From DASYLJ01 sp964404165 (GTDB lineage: Bacteria > Desulfobacterota > Binatia > DP-6): a DNA stretch of 64,000 bases. The notes beneath the pieces were generated by a model. That model made no database searches, was not told the DNA's origin, and saw only the letters and a list, made by a program, of their open reading frames with translations. The stretch lies in NCBI GenBank assembly GCA_964404165.1, contig CAYOIZ010000009.1, positions 1 to 64,000 of the forward strand, in the 5' to 3' direction. The position numbers and the translations under genes are program-made. The stretch's first letter is position 1. Each line of letters opens with the position of its first letter. Positions 1 to 10,000 of this stretch are shown one piece after another.

Positions 1-79
1 GGGGGATGAAGGGGTGCTTCGTGTGCTTCGTAGACAAGGATACCGAGCGGTTCGTGCGGAGTCGGGTTGAGGCCGGTGG

Positions 80-1276
80 TCAGGAGAGTGCAGATTGAAC
101 TGCGGCGGCGTCGAGCGGAACGAAGTCTCTCGCTCCGAACCACAGGCGGGCTTCGTGAGGGAGGTGGAAGTAGATTGCACGGGCGACTCCGAGCGTGCGG
201 TCGGGGTTGTGCGGCCAGCGGAGTGTTTCGGACAACGCAGTCAGTTGCCGGCTGATGCTCGAGGAAGCGTCGACGCGAGACCGCCAGCGCGCAACGTGAG
301 TGGCAGCAGCAAGGAAGTCCCGCTTCCATCCATTGCACCTGTTGTGAGCGAGCACGAGATTGCTGAGCCCATCGTCCGGATGACGGGCCCACGGGATGAA
401 GTGGTCGACCTCAGGAGCCAACGGACCCGTTCCAAGCCGACGATCGCAGTAGAAGCAGCGATCGTCCTGTAGCTCACGCAGCGGGCCGCACACGGGCTTC
501 AATCGCGTGCGATCTGTGCCGAACAGGTACCTCTCGGGGATGGGGTCATCGAGGCCGTTGAGCTCAGCGACCTTCAGCGTCCATTGCCGCTGTAGGAGTG
601 GTCGCAACAGTGCGTTCAGCTGCACGAGATACTCGCCGACTTTCGGCGCCAGCAGGATGCGGTTGTCGAAGGATCCGGTGCCGGTCTGTTGGTACGCCTT
701 TACCTCTTGCGGCCGCACGCTCGCGTCCCAGTTGATGGAGTAAAGGAATGCGAGCGGCTCCTTGCCGACGACCTGGAGGCGCGGGAGGGGCATCTCGATG
801 AGCTTCCACTCGATGGTGCGGACGAGCCGCTCGAAGCGCTTTGGCTCGCTCGTGCGAACTGCAGAGAGGGAGAGCGAACGATCCGCCTTCACTTCCGCCC
901 GAAAACGCTCAATGGCACGGACGATCTCGGCCTGACCGCCCCCCGGGCCGGTGCTCTGCCGCAGCGCCGTGGGCTTCCAGGGCCGCGTCTGCGGCCAATA
1001 GAGCTCCAGAACCTTGTCCGCGAGTTGGCGCGTGGTGAGGGTGTCCGGTGCGGCTCCTGATCGGGACACGTTCTCCAGGCACAGGTCGAGGAGTGCCAGG
1101 AGGACGGCGAACTTGTAGGTCGCGACGAAACGGCCTTGGTCGAGGATGGAGAAGATGCGCTCGGCGAGGGCGATCGGACCGCGGTCGGAAGTCACAAGCG
1201 GTGTCATGCCACACGCGAGGTGGATTGCCGAGCGCGAGAGGTTGTTCTGCAGCATGCAAGTGCGATAGCGAAACAC
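80..1276 (-). CDS. HNH endonuclease family protein
   Basis: Predicted nuclease of about 398 residues. The C-terminal half carries a zinc-finger-type HNH core: a CxxC pair (CFYC), then a DHFIPW histidine motif and an asparagine-rich NLVLAHNRCN segment, the usual beta-beta-alpha-metal layout of HNH/McrA-like enzymes. The N-terminal half (about residues 25-230) is helical and unrecognised, perhaps a DNA-recognition region. The longest frame starts at a GTG, but Met8 (1255) or Met24 could be the true start because no clear ribosome-binding site is visible. It diverges from the HNH gene on its other side with only about 4 bp between the longest starts, so the two share a promoter region. This suggests a functional pair, for example a restriction or homing-type locus. 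HNH assignment is firm; the biological role is inferred. Confidence 0.75.
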   Translation of the reverse strand: MFRYRTCMLQNNLSRSAIHLACGMTPLVTSDRGPIALAERIFSILDQGRFVATYKFAVLLALLDLCLENVSRSGAAPDTLTTRQLADKVLELYWPQTRPWKPTALRQSTGPGGGQAEIVRAIERFRAEVKADRSLSLSAVRTSEPKRFERLVRTIEWKLIEMPLPRLQVVGKEPLAFLYSINWDASVRPQEVKAYQQTGTGSFDNRILLAPKVGEYLVQLNALLRPLLQRQWTLKVAELNGLDDPIPERYLFGTDRTRLKPVCGPLRELQDDRCFYCDRRLGTGPLAPEVDHFIPWARHPDDGLSNLVLAHNRCNGWKRDFLAAATHVARWRSRVDASSSISRQLTALSETLRWPHNPDRTLGVARAIYFHLPHEARLWFGARDFVPLDAAAVQSALS

Positions 1277-1280
1277 GTCG

Positions 1281-2222
1281 ATGCTAGGAGATGGCAGCAG
1301 TGCGGCGGATGCCGGCGTGCGGTGGAAGGCCTTCGAATTTCTCCGTGAGCAGTCCCGCGTCTATCCGAACGCAATGCCTTGGCGCGTTTTGCTAGCCGGT
1401 TTCGACTATGGTGGTCGTCGAGTCCCACTGGTGAGCCAGCAGGGCATATTCAAGCCAGCCGTTTGTCGACTGCCCCTGAGCTTGAGAACTGCTCCGCCAC
1501 CCCGTGCTGGGAGAGCACGGCCCTACGAGGATGACGTTGGGGACGATGGACTGCTGCTGTATCGCTACCGAGGTGCGGATCGGAGTCATCGTGAGAACAA
1601 CGGTCTGCGTGAGGCGATGACCACACGTACGCCGCTCGTCTACCTGTTCGGCGTCGCGGAGGGGGAGTACGTGCCTGCCTGGCCGGCCTTCGTCGAGCAT
1701 GACGATCCAGCGTCGTTAGCCTTCACCGTTTCGATTGGAGCACGGCCCCAGGTTCTGTTGTCCGGGAGCGACTCGCTCGCAAGTCTTGATCTTGAGTCCG
1801 AGGATGCTCGTCGGTACGCGACGCGGACGACTCTTGTTCGTCTCCATCAGCAATCGTTCCGCAAACGTGTTCTCGGTGCGTATCGCGAACAGTGCGCGAT
1901 TTGCCGCCTACGCCACGAGGAGTTGCTCGACGCAGCGCACATCCTTCCCGACGGCCACCCACTCGGGCAGCCCATCGTCCCCAACGGCCTGGCGCTGTGC
2001 ACACTGCACCACGCGGCCTTCGATCGGAACGTCCTGGGGATTCGGCCGGACCTAAGGGTCGAGATTCGGCTGGATGTGCTCGACGAGGTGGACGGCCCAA
2101 TGCTCCAGCACGGGCTCAAAGGATTCCACGGTACGACCCTGTCGGTGCCGCGATCCGATGATGAGCGGCCGCGGAGTGAGTTCGTGGCGGAGCGCTACGA
2201 ACTTTTCCGAAAGGCGTCGTAG
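1281..2222 (+). CDS. HNH endonuclease with N-terminal SRA/YDG-like domain
   Basis: About 313 residues. The C-terminal part (about 185-275) is an HNH_2-type nuclease core: CAICRLR (CxxC), DAAHILPDG (AH.LPD), and NGLALCTLHHAAFD, which supplies the final His/Asn metal ligands. The N-terminal part (about 25-155) has GIFKP, YRYRG and GVAEGEY blocks typical of the SRA-like/PUA-fold module that precedes HNH in many putative modification-dependent (type IV) restriction enzymes. Such proteins bind modified bases and cleave; this is inferred from architecture. It is transcribed divergently from the neighbouring HNH gene. The ATG at 1281 is chosen, though a GTG at 1317 is possible. The gene lies just outside the left attachment site of the tRNA-Thr island, 51 bp from the repeat. 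Confidence 0.75.
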   Translation: MLGDGSSAADAGVRWKAFEFLREQSRVYPNAMPWRVLLAGFDYGGRRVPLVSQQGIFKPAVCRLPLSLRTAPPPRAGRARPYEDDVGDDGLLLYRYRGADRSHRENNGLREAMTTRTPLVYLFGVAEGEYVPAWPAFVEHDDPASLAFTVSIGARPQVLLSGSDSLASLDLESEDARRYATRTTLVRLHQQSFRKRVLGAYREQCAICRLRHEELLDAAHILPDGHPLGQPIVPNGLALCTLHHAAFDRNVLGIRPDLRVEIRLDVLDEVDGPMLQHGLKGFHGTTLSVPRSDDERPRSEFVAERYELFRKAS

Positions 2223-2273
2223 GGGTCGAAGGCGCTTTCGGAACGGCTGATCGCGGTTGAGCCGGCGTCGGTC

Positions 2274-2320
2274 CTAAGAGCCACCCGCCGGAATCGAACC
2301 GGCGACCTACTGATTACGAA
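2274..2320. repeat. attL: 47-bp direct repeat, 3' fragment of tRNA-Thr
   Basis: Identical over 47 bp to 45660-45706. It holds the acceptor 3' strand, T-arm and variable loop up to the anticodon loop of the tRNA-Thr gene (minus-strand sense) plus about 5 bp beyond the 3' end. Sequence diverges at 2321 where the 5' half of the tRNA would be, so this copy cannot encode a tRNA. Confidence 0.92.
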
Positions 2321-2351
2321 CGTGCTTTTGGTGCATCGCGGCGAAACGTCG

Positions 2352-2413
2352 TGAAACACGAATCGCGGTAAAACCACTGCGCCCCATGGACTTCCGCGTC
2401 GCGGCGTGTTTCA
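2352..2413. repeat. inverted repeat between attL and integrase
   Basis: A 9-bp perfect inverted repeat, TGAAACACG at 2352-2360 and CGTGTTTCA at 2405-2413, lies in the 197-bp space between attL and the integrase. It could be an integrase arm-type site or an operator for integrase expression. This is inferred from position only. Confidence 0.3.
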
Positions 2414-2517
2414 GTCGCATTCGGCGAGTCGCCGTCGCCGCGTTACCTATATGTTGCCTTTTGGCCGATAACTGATTCATGGCCTCGCGGCGCTCCGAGG
2501 TAACAGAGGGGAAACTG

Positions 2518-3777
2518 ATGCCGCGTGTCGGACTCACCGATCGGACTGTCGCGAGTCTGCCGCCCACGCCTGGGAAGCAGGTGGACTACTTCGACGAGCG
2601 GATGCCGGGATTTGGTGTGCGCGTGTCGCCATCGGGTCGCCGATCGTGGATCGTGCTGTATCGCGCGAGCGGGCGGCTTCGGCGCCTCACGCTCGGCCGC
2701 TATCCCTACGTCTCTCTCGCCGATGCGCGCGCGAAGGCGAAGCTGACGATCGGCGAGGTGATCCAAGGCGGCGACCCGGCCGCCGAGAAGCGTGTCGCAC
2801 GCTGCGCCGAGACGTTCGCGGAGCTTGCGACCGAGTACATGGAGAAGCACGCGAAGGCCAAGAAGCGAAGCTGGCGCGAAGATGATCGCCTGATCAACCG
2901 GAACCTGCTGCCGGTCTGGCGGCATCTGAAGGCCAAGGACATCGCGCGGCGTGACGTGCGGCAGGTTATCGAGACGGTGCTCGAGCGCGGCGCGCCGATC
3001 CAGGCGAACCGCGTGTTCGCGCTCGTCCGCAAGATGTTCAACTTCGCCATCCAGCGCGACGTCGTGGAAGCGAATCCGTGCCTCGGGCTCAATCAGCCGG
3101 CGCCCAATCGCCAGCGCGACCGGGTGCTGTGGGAGGAGGAGATTCGCGCGGTGTGGAGCGCGATCGAACTCGAGCGGCCGTTGATCGGGGCAACGTTCAA
3201 GCTCCGACTCCTCACGGCGCAGCGAGGTATCGAGATCCTCTCGATGCGGTGGGAGCACCTCGACTTGGCGCACGGCTGGTGGACCATTCCGGCGGAGCTC
3301 GCGAAGAACGGCCTTTCGCACCGGGTGCCGCTGAGCAAGGAGGCACGGACCGTGCTGGTCGCGGTAAAGCGGCTGGGCGAGCCCGGCCAGGCTGTCTTCG
3401 CGAGCCCCTCGGTGGCCGGGTCCATGCAATATGCTCAGAAGGCGGTGGAGCGCGTGCGGAAGGCGTCCGGCGTTGAGTTCAACGGGCACGACCTTCGGCG
3501 AACGGCAGCGAGTCACATGACGAGCATGGGCATCTCGCGGCTGGTGGTGGCAAAGATACTGAACCACGTCGAGCGTGGGGTGACGGCGGTGTACGACCGA
3601 CATTCCTACGACGGCGAGAAGCGCGAGGCGCTGGATGCTTGGGGGCTGCGGCTATGGGAGATCGTCACCTCCGTCGAGAATCGGGGAGTGCGCCGGGGCG
3701 AAGGGAACGCAGGAGCGCGAAGCGAGGCGAGCACGCTACAAGAGCGCCCGGACCAAAGCGCCTACTATGTCATGTAG
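2518..3777 (+). CDS. int: P4-type tyrosine recombinase (island integrase)
   Basis: Site-specific recombinase expected to catalyse integration and excision of the surrounding island at tRNA-Thr. The N-terminus (about 1-85) is the DUF4102/Arm-DNA-binding domain of P4-like integrases (LPPTPGKQVDYFDE, PGFGVRVSPSG, RRLTLGRYP). A SAM-like core-binding domain follows at about 95-190, and the catalytic domain at about 200-385. The catalytic set is visible: Arg in LLTAQRGIEIL (about R236), HDLRR (H324, R327), LNH (H350) and Tyr in AVYDRHSY (about Y359). The ATG at 2518 is chosen over the longer frame from 2479 because an AGAGGGGAA ribosome-binding site lies just upstream and the family starts here. 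At 419 aa it is full length and probably active. It reads away from attL into the island. Confidence 0.92.
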   Translation: MPRVGLTDRTVASLPPTPGKQVDYFDERMPGFGVRVSPSGRRSWIVLYRASGRLRRLTLGRYPYVSLADARAKAKLTIGEVIQGGDPAAEKRVARCAETFAELATEYMEKHAKAKKRSWREDDRLINRNLLPVWRHLKAKDIARRDVRQVIETVLERGAPIQANRVFALVRKMFNFAIQRDVVEANPCLGLNQPAPNRQRDRVLWEEEIRAVWSAIELERPLIGATFKLRLLTAQRGIEILSMRWEHLDLAHGWWTIPAELAKNGLSHRVPLSKEARTVLVAVKRLGEPGQAVFASPSVAGSMQYAQKAVERVRKASGVEFNGHDLRRTAASHMTSMGISRLVVAKILNHVERGVTAVYDRHSYDGEKREALDAWGLRLWEIVTSVENRGVRRGEGNAGARSEASTLQERPDQSAYYVM

Positions 3778-3804
3778 AACCCGGGGACGAGGAAAAAGTA
3801 CACG

Positions 3805-4056
3805 ATGACAACCGTCACCATCGCCCTGCCGGACGACTTGTTGGCGACGCTGCATCGTTCGCCCATCGAGATGCAGGCAGAGGTGCGGCTGGCCGCGGCC
3901 ATCGATTGGTATCGGCGGGGGCTGTTGTCCCAGGGCGGCGCCGCGGAGATCGCTGGAATCGCTCGGGCGGACTTCATCGATGCGCTGGCTGCCCGGCGGA
4001 TCGAGGTTGCGCAGGTCGATGTGGACGAGCTCGCCGGCGAACTCGGCGATGGTTGA
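3805..4056 (+). CDS. UPF0175 family antitoxin
   Basis: A small protein (83 aa) beginning MTTVTIALPDDLL, followed by the AAIDWYRRGLLSQGGAAEIAGI block typical of UPF0175 proteins. These are DNA-binding antitoxin-like partners of PIN-domain (DUF3368) toxins. A GAGGAAAA ribosome-binding site precedes the ATG. The gene overlaps by 8 bp the start of a PIN-domain reading frame, the usual antitoxin-toxin order, but that toxin frame is now broken. The antitoxin itself appears intact, so it may be a leftover or still act as an autoregulator or as protection against related toxins. Known: family pairing with PIN toxins. Inferred: present function. Confidence 0.8.
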   Translation: MTTVTIALPDDLLATLHRSPIEMQAEVRLAAAIDWYRRGLLSQGGAAEIAGIARADFIDALAARRIEVAQVDVDELAGELGDG

Positions 4057-4399
4057 CCGGGCCGCCGTCAATGCCTCGCCCATCATCGTATTGTCCCGGG
4101 TTGGGGAGCTCGACCTTCTTCGGGCGGTGGCTCGGGTAGTGAACGTTCCCGACTCGCGTGATCATCGAGGTGGACGCCAAGGGCGGGGGCGACTCCGCGT
4201 CGCAGACACTGGCGGCCGCGTCCTGGGCCACGCGTATCGATGCTGGTGAGGTGCCCGCACGATCGCGGCGTGGAATCTCGGCGCCGGCGAATCCGCGGTG
4301 CTCGCGGTGGCCTGTTCGATGCCGGGTGCCCACGTGATCCTCGACGATCGCGAGGCCCGCCGGTGCACCTGGGGCCGTTTCATCGCGCGCAGCGCGTAG
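4049..4399 (+). pseudogene. PIN-domain (DUF3368-like) toxin, frameshifted relic
   Basis: Three reading-frame pieces together read as one DUF3368-type PIN ribonuclease. From 4049 the first frame gives MVDRAAVNASPIIVLSRVGE and LDLLRAVARVVNVP, then is lost near 4157. A second frame continues as VIIEVDAKGGGDSASQTLAA to about 4258. The third continues as TIAAWNLGAGESAVL, then VILDDREARRC, ending at a TAG at 4397-4399. The order NASP (N-terminal acidic/Asn patch), GAGE (central Glu) and LDD (C-terminal Asp) is the PIN catalytic arrangement. At least two frameshifts separate the pieces, so no full toxin can be made unless these are sequencing errors. It overlaps the UPF0175 antitoxin frame. The 248 bp after it hold no gene I can support. 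Confidence 0.72.
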
Positions 4400-4647
4400 C
4401 TATCGCGGCTCCTCCAGCTGCAATCGCGCGGGTCGGTGGCGCAAGTGAGCCCGGTAAAATGCATGGGTGTTGAGACGCGACGCATGCGCCACGTGCGCCC
4501 GCCCGCGGTTCGCGCGTTTGCGATGGGTGGTGCGCCGTCAACGCCTCCTTCTTGCTTGACGGGATTGGGGATTTGGCGGTAGCAAGCTCCGAAGTAGGTC
4601 AGTGTTAAAGACGCGGACGTCTGTCCGTTCCTATTGCGGAGGTCCGT

Positions 4648-6993
4648 GTGCACACCAGAGCGATCTTGGCTTTGACAGTCCTGCTCTTTGCCGTGTCAGT
4701 CGTAGAGGCGGCTGAGCCGAGTCATCCCTGTGCCGGCGGCCGATACTTGATCGTGGGCTTCGACCTCCTCACGCGGGATGGGGCGGGACAACCAGAGCCA
4801 ATCGATGTCGACGGTGTCTTGGTGTCGATCGGTGGCATGTGCCCGCCGTCCGCCGGTCGTGTTCTCGCGACGGGCCGAGGAACTTGGGTGCGGGCGTCCT
4901 GGCGGCGATGTGTGGGCCTTCGGGGCACCGCGACGCTCCGCGCGCGGTTCAGCGCAGACTGTTCATATCTGAAGGGTACCTTGCGCACGCGCCACGAGAC
5001 GCGGAGAAGACGCCACTTCGTGGCGATCCTGTCGCGATGTGGAGACGGTACGGTAGACGGCGCGTCCGGAGAGGAGTGTGAGAACGACAGCGCTTGTTCC
5101 GACGATTCGCTCTGTGACGCCCAATGCCATTGCCGCCCCTCCGACACGATGCCTACGGTCCCGTCTTCGTCTTCGACACTACCCTTAGAGACAAACTCGA
5201 CCACGAGTAGCACCTCGACTACCAGTAGCACCTCGACCACGAGCAGCACCTCTACCACTCTTCCACCTCGATCGGTTGCCCGACGGTGGGATGAGCAGGC
5301 TCTCGATGCGATCCGTCTCGACACGCCTCGGCCACCGGTGCATGCGCGAAATCTGTTTCATCTCGCCGCGGCGATGTGGGACGCATGGGCCGCATACGAT
5401 CAGAGCGGAGTAGCCGATGCGTATTTCCATCGAGAACATTACGTGTCGAGCAACCCGGCCGCCGAGCGCTCCGAGGCGATCAGTTACGCAGCGTTCCGCG
5501 TACTGCGGTCGCGCTATGCAAATGCGACCGGCGCTCAAACCACTCTGGCAAGACTCGACGACGAGATGCTGGCGCTTGGGTACGATCCGAGCATCGTATC
5601 GCTCGAAGGCGACTCGGCGGCGGTCGTGGGCAATCGCATCGCGGCGACGGTGCTCGCGCAGACCATCGACGATGGGTCCAACGAGGCGAACAACTACACA
5701 GATCCTTCGTACTCACCCGTCAACGCACCGCTCGTTGTTAAGCTGGCGGGAACCGTCCTTGTTGATCCGAACCGCTGGCAGCCGCTGTCGCTCGATTTCT
5801 TCCTCACGCAGAACGGGATCGTGCAACCGATCGCCGTGCAGACAGCTATCGGCCTGCGTTGGGGTGACGTTCGCCCCTTCGCCTTCCAGCTTGTGGGCAA
5901 CTATCCGCCGCCGCCGCCCCAGCTAGATGGCATCGGTGATGACATCTACCGCGCGGCCTTTGTCGATCTGATCGCCAAAAGCAGTATGCTCACCCCGGAC
6001 GACGGCGTGTACATTGATGCTTCGCCGGCCACGCGCGGAAATAACCCACTCGGAACGAACGATGGCAATGGATACGCGGTTAATCCGATCACCGGGGCAC
6101 CGTACGAACCTGACATCGTCCCCCGTGGCGATTGGGCACGAGTATTGGCCGAGTTTTGGGCGGATGGCCCGCATTCTGAGACTCCGCCCGGCCATTGGAA
6201 CGTCATTGCCAACTATGTCTCGGACCACACTGGGGAAAAACGGCTCGGCGGGGTCGGGCCGATCCTCGATGACTTGGAATGGGACGTGAAGCTGTATTTC
6301 GCGCTTAACGCGGCCACCCACGATGCCGCCGTGGGCTGTTGGGGAACGAAACGATACTACGACGCCATCCGGCCCATCTCGGCAATTCGGTATATGGCCG
6401 GCCTCGGCCAGTCCTCGGACGTCAGCCGCCCGAATTATCACCCGAGTGGCCTGCCACTCGTTCCGGGTCTTATCGAGCTCATCACAGCCGAAACCGCGAG
6501 CTTGGGAGGCCGCCACGAGCATCTTGCTCAATTCGAGGGCGAGCTAGCAATCCGCTCTTGGCCGGGAGAACCGTCCGATCCGACGGCAGAGTACAGCGGC
6601 GTTCGCTGGGTGCGTGGCAAGAAATGGGTGCCGTACCAGAAGGCAACCTTCGTGACGCCGGCATTCCCGGGCTACACGTCCGGTCACAGCACCTTCAGTC
6701 GCTCGGCGGCGGAGGTGCTGACGGGATTCACCGGAAGCCCGTTCTTTCCGAATGGCCTCAGTGAGTTCGTCGCCGAGCAGGGCGAATATCTTACGTTTGA
6801 GTTCGGCCCGAGCGAGCGGGTCGTCCTCCAGTGGGCGACGTATTACGACGCGGCGGACGAGGCTGGTCTGTCCAGACTCTTTGGCGGCATCCATCCCTAT
6901 TTCGACGATTTCGGCGGGCGCCTGATGGGAGCACACATAGGTCAAAGCGCGTATGCGCTGGCCTCCCGGTACTTTGCCGGGACCGCCGACTGA
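4648..6993 (+). CDS. exported vanadium-dependent haloperoxidase-like (PAP2-superfamily) protein
   Basis: A 781-aa exported protein. GTG start with a GCGGAGGT ribosome-binding site; signal peptide at about 1-21 ending VEAAEP. Residues 27-135 form a small domain (GRY...RGTWVRASWRRC...LRARFSADC) also seen in the M12B/PLA2 protein downstream. A CGDG...GEECE cysteine motif and a Ser/Thr-rich linker of TTSSTS units (about 180-205) follow. The large C-terminal region carries the vanadium-haloperoxidase/PAP2 signature: KRYYDAIRP (about 568-576), PGYTSGHS (about 674) and SRLFGGIHP (about 742-750), supplying the Lys/Arg, Ser-Gly-His and Arg/His vanadate or phosphate ligands. Members oxidise halides or act as acid phosphatases; the substrate here is unknown. 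It precedes two other giant exported proteins with 70-85 bp gaps, possibly one operon. Confidence 0.82.
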   Translation: MHTRAILALTVLLFAVSVVEAAEPSHPCAGGRYLIVGFDLLTRDGAGQPEPIDVDGVLVSIGGMCPPSAGRVLATGRGTWVRASWRRCVGLRGTATLRARFSADCSYLKGTLRTRHETRRRRHFVAILSRCGDGTVDGASGEECENDSACSDDSLCDAQCHCRPSDTMPTVPSSSSTLPLETNSTTSSTSTTSSTSTTSSTSTTLPPRSVARRWDEQALDAIRLDTPRPPVHARNLFHLAAAMWDAWAAYDQSGVADAYFHREHYVSSNPAAERSEAISYAAFRVLRSRYANATGAQTTLARLDDEMLALGYDPSIVSLEGDSAAVVGNRIAATVLAQTIDDGSNEANNYTDPSYSPVNAPLVVKLAGTVLVDPNRWQPLSLDFFLTQNGIVQPIAVQTAIGLRWGDVRPFAFQLVGNYPPPPPQLDGIGDDIYRAAFVDLIAKSSMLTPDDGVYIDASPATRGNNPLGTNDGNGYAVNPITGAPYEPDIVPRGDWARVLAEFWADGPHSETPPGHWNVIANYVSDHTGEKRLGGVGPILDDLEWDVKLYFALNAATHDAAVGCWGTKRYYDAIRPISAIRYMAGLGQSSDVSRPNYHPSGLPLVPGLIELITAETASLGGRHEHLAQFEGELAIRSWPGEPSDPTAEYSGVRWVRGKKWVPYQKATFVTPAFPGYTSGHSTFSRSAAEVLTGFTGSPFFPNGLSEFVAEQGEYLTFEFGPSERVVLQWATYYDAADEAGLSRLFGGIHPYFDDFGGRLMGAHIGQSAYALASRYFAGTAD
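5200..5253 (+). repeat. three 18-bp tandem repeats encoding TTSSTS linker
   Basis: Three consecutive near-identical 18-bp units (5200-5217, 5218-5235, 5236-5253) encode the Thr/Ser-rich linker between the cysteine motif and the catalytic domain of the haloperoxidase-like protein. The unit number probably varies by slippage. Confidence 0.85.
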
Positions 6994-7078
6994 GCAGAGC
7001 GACCTTCACGCGCCGAACGCCCTATGGATACCGGCAAGCCTGTAAACGGTCTGCTGATGACTTACCAGGAGACAACTA

Positions 7079-10000
7079 GTGAGCAGGATAGTTCCGGGTA
7101 GACCCACGAGCCGACATCTTGCTCTCAGCATCTGGGTGATTGCTGCTGTCTTTGGTTGGCAAGCGCCCGAAGCAGCTGCTGCAAAAGCGTGTGCCCGTAG
7201 TTGTGGTGTAGCGACACGTCTCTGCAAGCAGGAGGCGCGAAGGACGCTCCAAGTTAGCAAGGCCGCATGCACAGGCGACAAGCCGGCGATCCGTGAATGC
7301 CGCCGGAATGTAAAGGCTGCGGCGAAGCCAGCACAAAAAGCATGTGCGTCATTCGCATCCGGATGCCGGGCCTGCTGTAGGGCAAGTGGCGTCGAGTGCT
7401 CCGCGCGATGTGGTGATGGGCAGAGTTCGCCATCGCTAGGTGAGCAGTGCGACCCTCCCGGAAGTGCCTGTGGAGCGGGGGGGGTCTGTCAGGCTGGCTG
7501 CCAATGCGGAGCGACGTCGACGACAACGACTCTTGTTACCGGATCGTCGACGACAACGCTGGGGAATCCAGTAACGTCCACAACATCGTCTACCAGCGTC
7601 GTCACAACGACGACGTCGACACTTCCGCCGAGGGTGACGGCGCTACTAAAGAGCTCGCCTGCAAACGGAGAGGGTGGTGTCGCGGTTACGCGAGAGACGG
7701 TCCTGCACTTCTCGAGACCTCTTGATGCGTCCACAGTGAACCCTGTCGCCGTGCGAGCGAACTTCGGTGGTAGGGGACTCAATCCGATCCTGCATCTATC
7801 ATCTGATGCAATGACGCTCACGCTCTTCTACGGCCACCTTCCGCCGAGCGCGCGTGTCCGCGTTGTAGTCGAGGGTGACCTGTTGCGTGATGCGGAGGGG
7901 GAATCGGTCGATGCGGACGGAGATGGCTTACCCGGCGGTACTAGAGACATCGATTTCGATACGCTGACTCTCACAACGGTCGCAAACACGGCGGTGTGCG
8001 GACGTGTTTTCGCTTCAGAGTTGACGGCGTCAGGTGAGCAGACGGTGAACAAGCCCCTCGCCGGCGTGACGATAACGGTCGACGGGCGGGACGACGAGCT
8101 CGTCGCGACTACCGATGCGAACGGGAATTTTCGTCTGGCACCTGCCCCGGCAGGCCGCTTCTTCGTGCATATCAACGGTCAAACGGCGGTCAACGACGTG
8201 CCTTCCGGTGGCTACTATCCCTTCGTTGGGAAGGCGTGGGAGGCGGTGGCAGGGCGGGAAACCAACATCGGGGACATCTTCCTGCCATTGATTCCACCGA
8301 GCACGCTGCAGCCGGTCAGCGCCACCGCGGCCACGCCCATCACATTTGCGCCTGCCGTGTTGGCGCAGCATCCGGAGTTGGAGGGGGTGTCTATAGAAGT
8401 GCCGGCGAATTCACTCTTCGCCGACGGAGGGCAGCGTGGTGGAATGGTCGGGATCGCGCCCGTTCAGCCGGATAGACTTCCTGGGAAGCTTCCACCTGGC
8501 CTTTTGCTTCCCATCGTCATTACGGTGCAGTCGAATGGTCCGAGTAATTTTGACGTGCCCGTGCCCGCCTGTTTCCCGAATGTACGGGGCCGAATGGCCG
8601 GGTCCAGCAGCGCATTGTGGAGCTTCAATCACGATACCGGCAAATGGGAAGTCATCGGGCCGATGTCCGTCACCGCCGACGGTCGGCTGGTCTGCACTGA
8701 TAGTGGTGTGGGTATCTTGGCTCCGGGATGGCACGGGGAACAACCAGGCTCCAAGGGTGATGGAAGTTTGCCAGACGACCTTGACCCCGGAGACAAGGAC
8801 GGTTTGTGCGAGAAGGATGGAAGCAACACCGATAGCCTGGAACCCGAGATTACAGGCACGTTCGGTTGCATTCAGGATGAGGTCAACAAACAGGGAGCAC
8901 CGAAGACCATACTCACGTCGGGGGATGACTCGAAACACAGAGGGTCGGGGGGACCAGGAACGGACTGTAGTACCGTCGCGAAATGTCGAGAGACCTCGGA
9001 TTCGCGGCACTATGATGGCGAGGCTATCGATATTAGAGGTAACGACAAGAGCGACGAGGACCAGCAAGCGCTTTGTGATGCGTTGCAGGAACGCTTGGGG
9101 TCGGACTACGATGTTGAATGCGAGTTTTTTCCCGACAATCCAAGCACGTCGTACGATGAACGGCTCAATGACCATATCCATATAGAATACGACCCGAAAC
9201 CTGGGTCCCCCGGCTCGATGCCGATGTGCGACGCTGCCCCTTCCCTGCGTCGCGCGGCTCGCACAAGCGATGTCCTGCTGGGCATCTCGCAGGGGCCGCT
9301 TCATGCCGTCGTGCGAGACTATAGTGGCAACGTGATTTTCAGGGGGGTTACGTCTGCGGCTGGGTATTTAGATCTCGTACTTCCGCCGACGACGCTCCTC
9401 GTGTTGACCCTCTATGATCCGCGTACGAAAAACCACATTACGGCGGACGTCATGTCTGCCGCGAATGGGCGGGCCGTCGAGTTGTTCAATCAGAATCCTG
9501 ATTCGCCGGAGTGGAATGGCCTCTTTGACGGCGACGCGGATGGGCAGCCGGACACTGACACGTTTGCTGTGGGTGCGCCTCTCCGCTGGTATCTGCCAAG
9601 CAGCGATGACGAGGATTCGGACGGACTCGATGATGTTGCGGAGGACGTCGTTGGAACAGATCCGGTCAAGAGTGATTCTGATGGGGATGGCGTGGGCGAC
9701 GGCGCTGAAGTCGAGTTGGGTACGGACGCCCTTGACGGGTTGCCGAGTCGCACGGGCATCGTCGCGGCCGCTGAGACACCGGGCACTGCGGTCGATGTGT
9801 GCGCGTTGAATGACCTTGTGGTGGTCGCGGACTCGAATGTAGGCGTTGAGGTATTCAACGCCTTCAATGGGATGAGTCCTACAATGGTAGCGCAGGTGGA
9901 CACGCCGGGGGTTGCGCAGGCCGTCGCGTGTTCGGGCCGGTTTGTTGCTGTGGCGGACATGGCCGGAGGGCTTGCAATCGTCGATGTGGCTGATCCACCA

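Noticed and set aside
2274..2320. A second tRNA gene at the left island end
   Set aside because: Only the 3' part is present; no D-arm or 5' acceptor strand follows, so it is an attachment-site fragment.
5200..5253. Tandem repeat as a CRISPR-like array
   Set aside because: 18-bp units without spacers, in frame inside a coding region and encoding a Thr/Ser linker.
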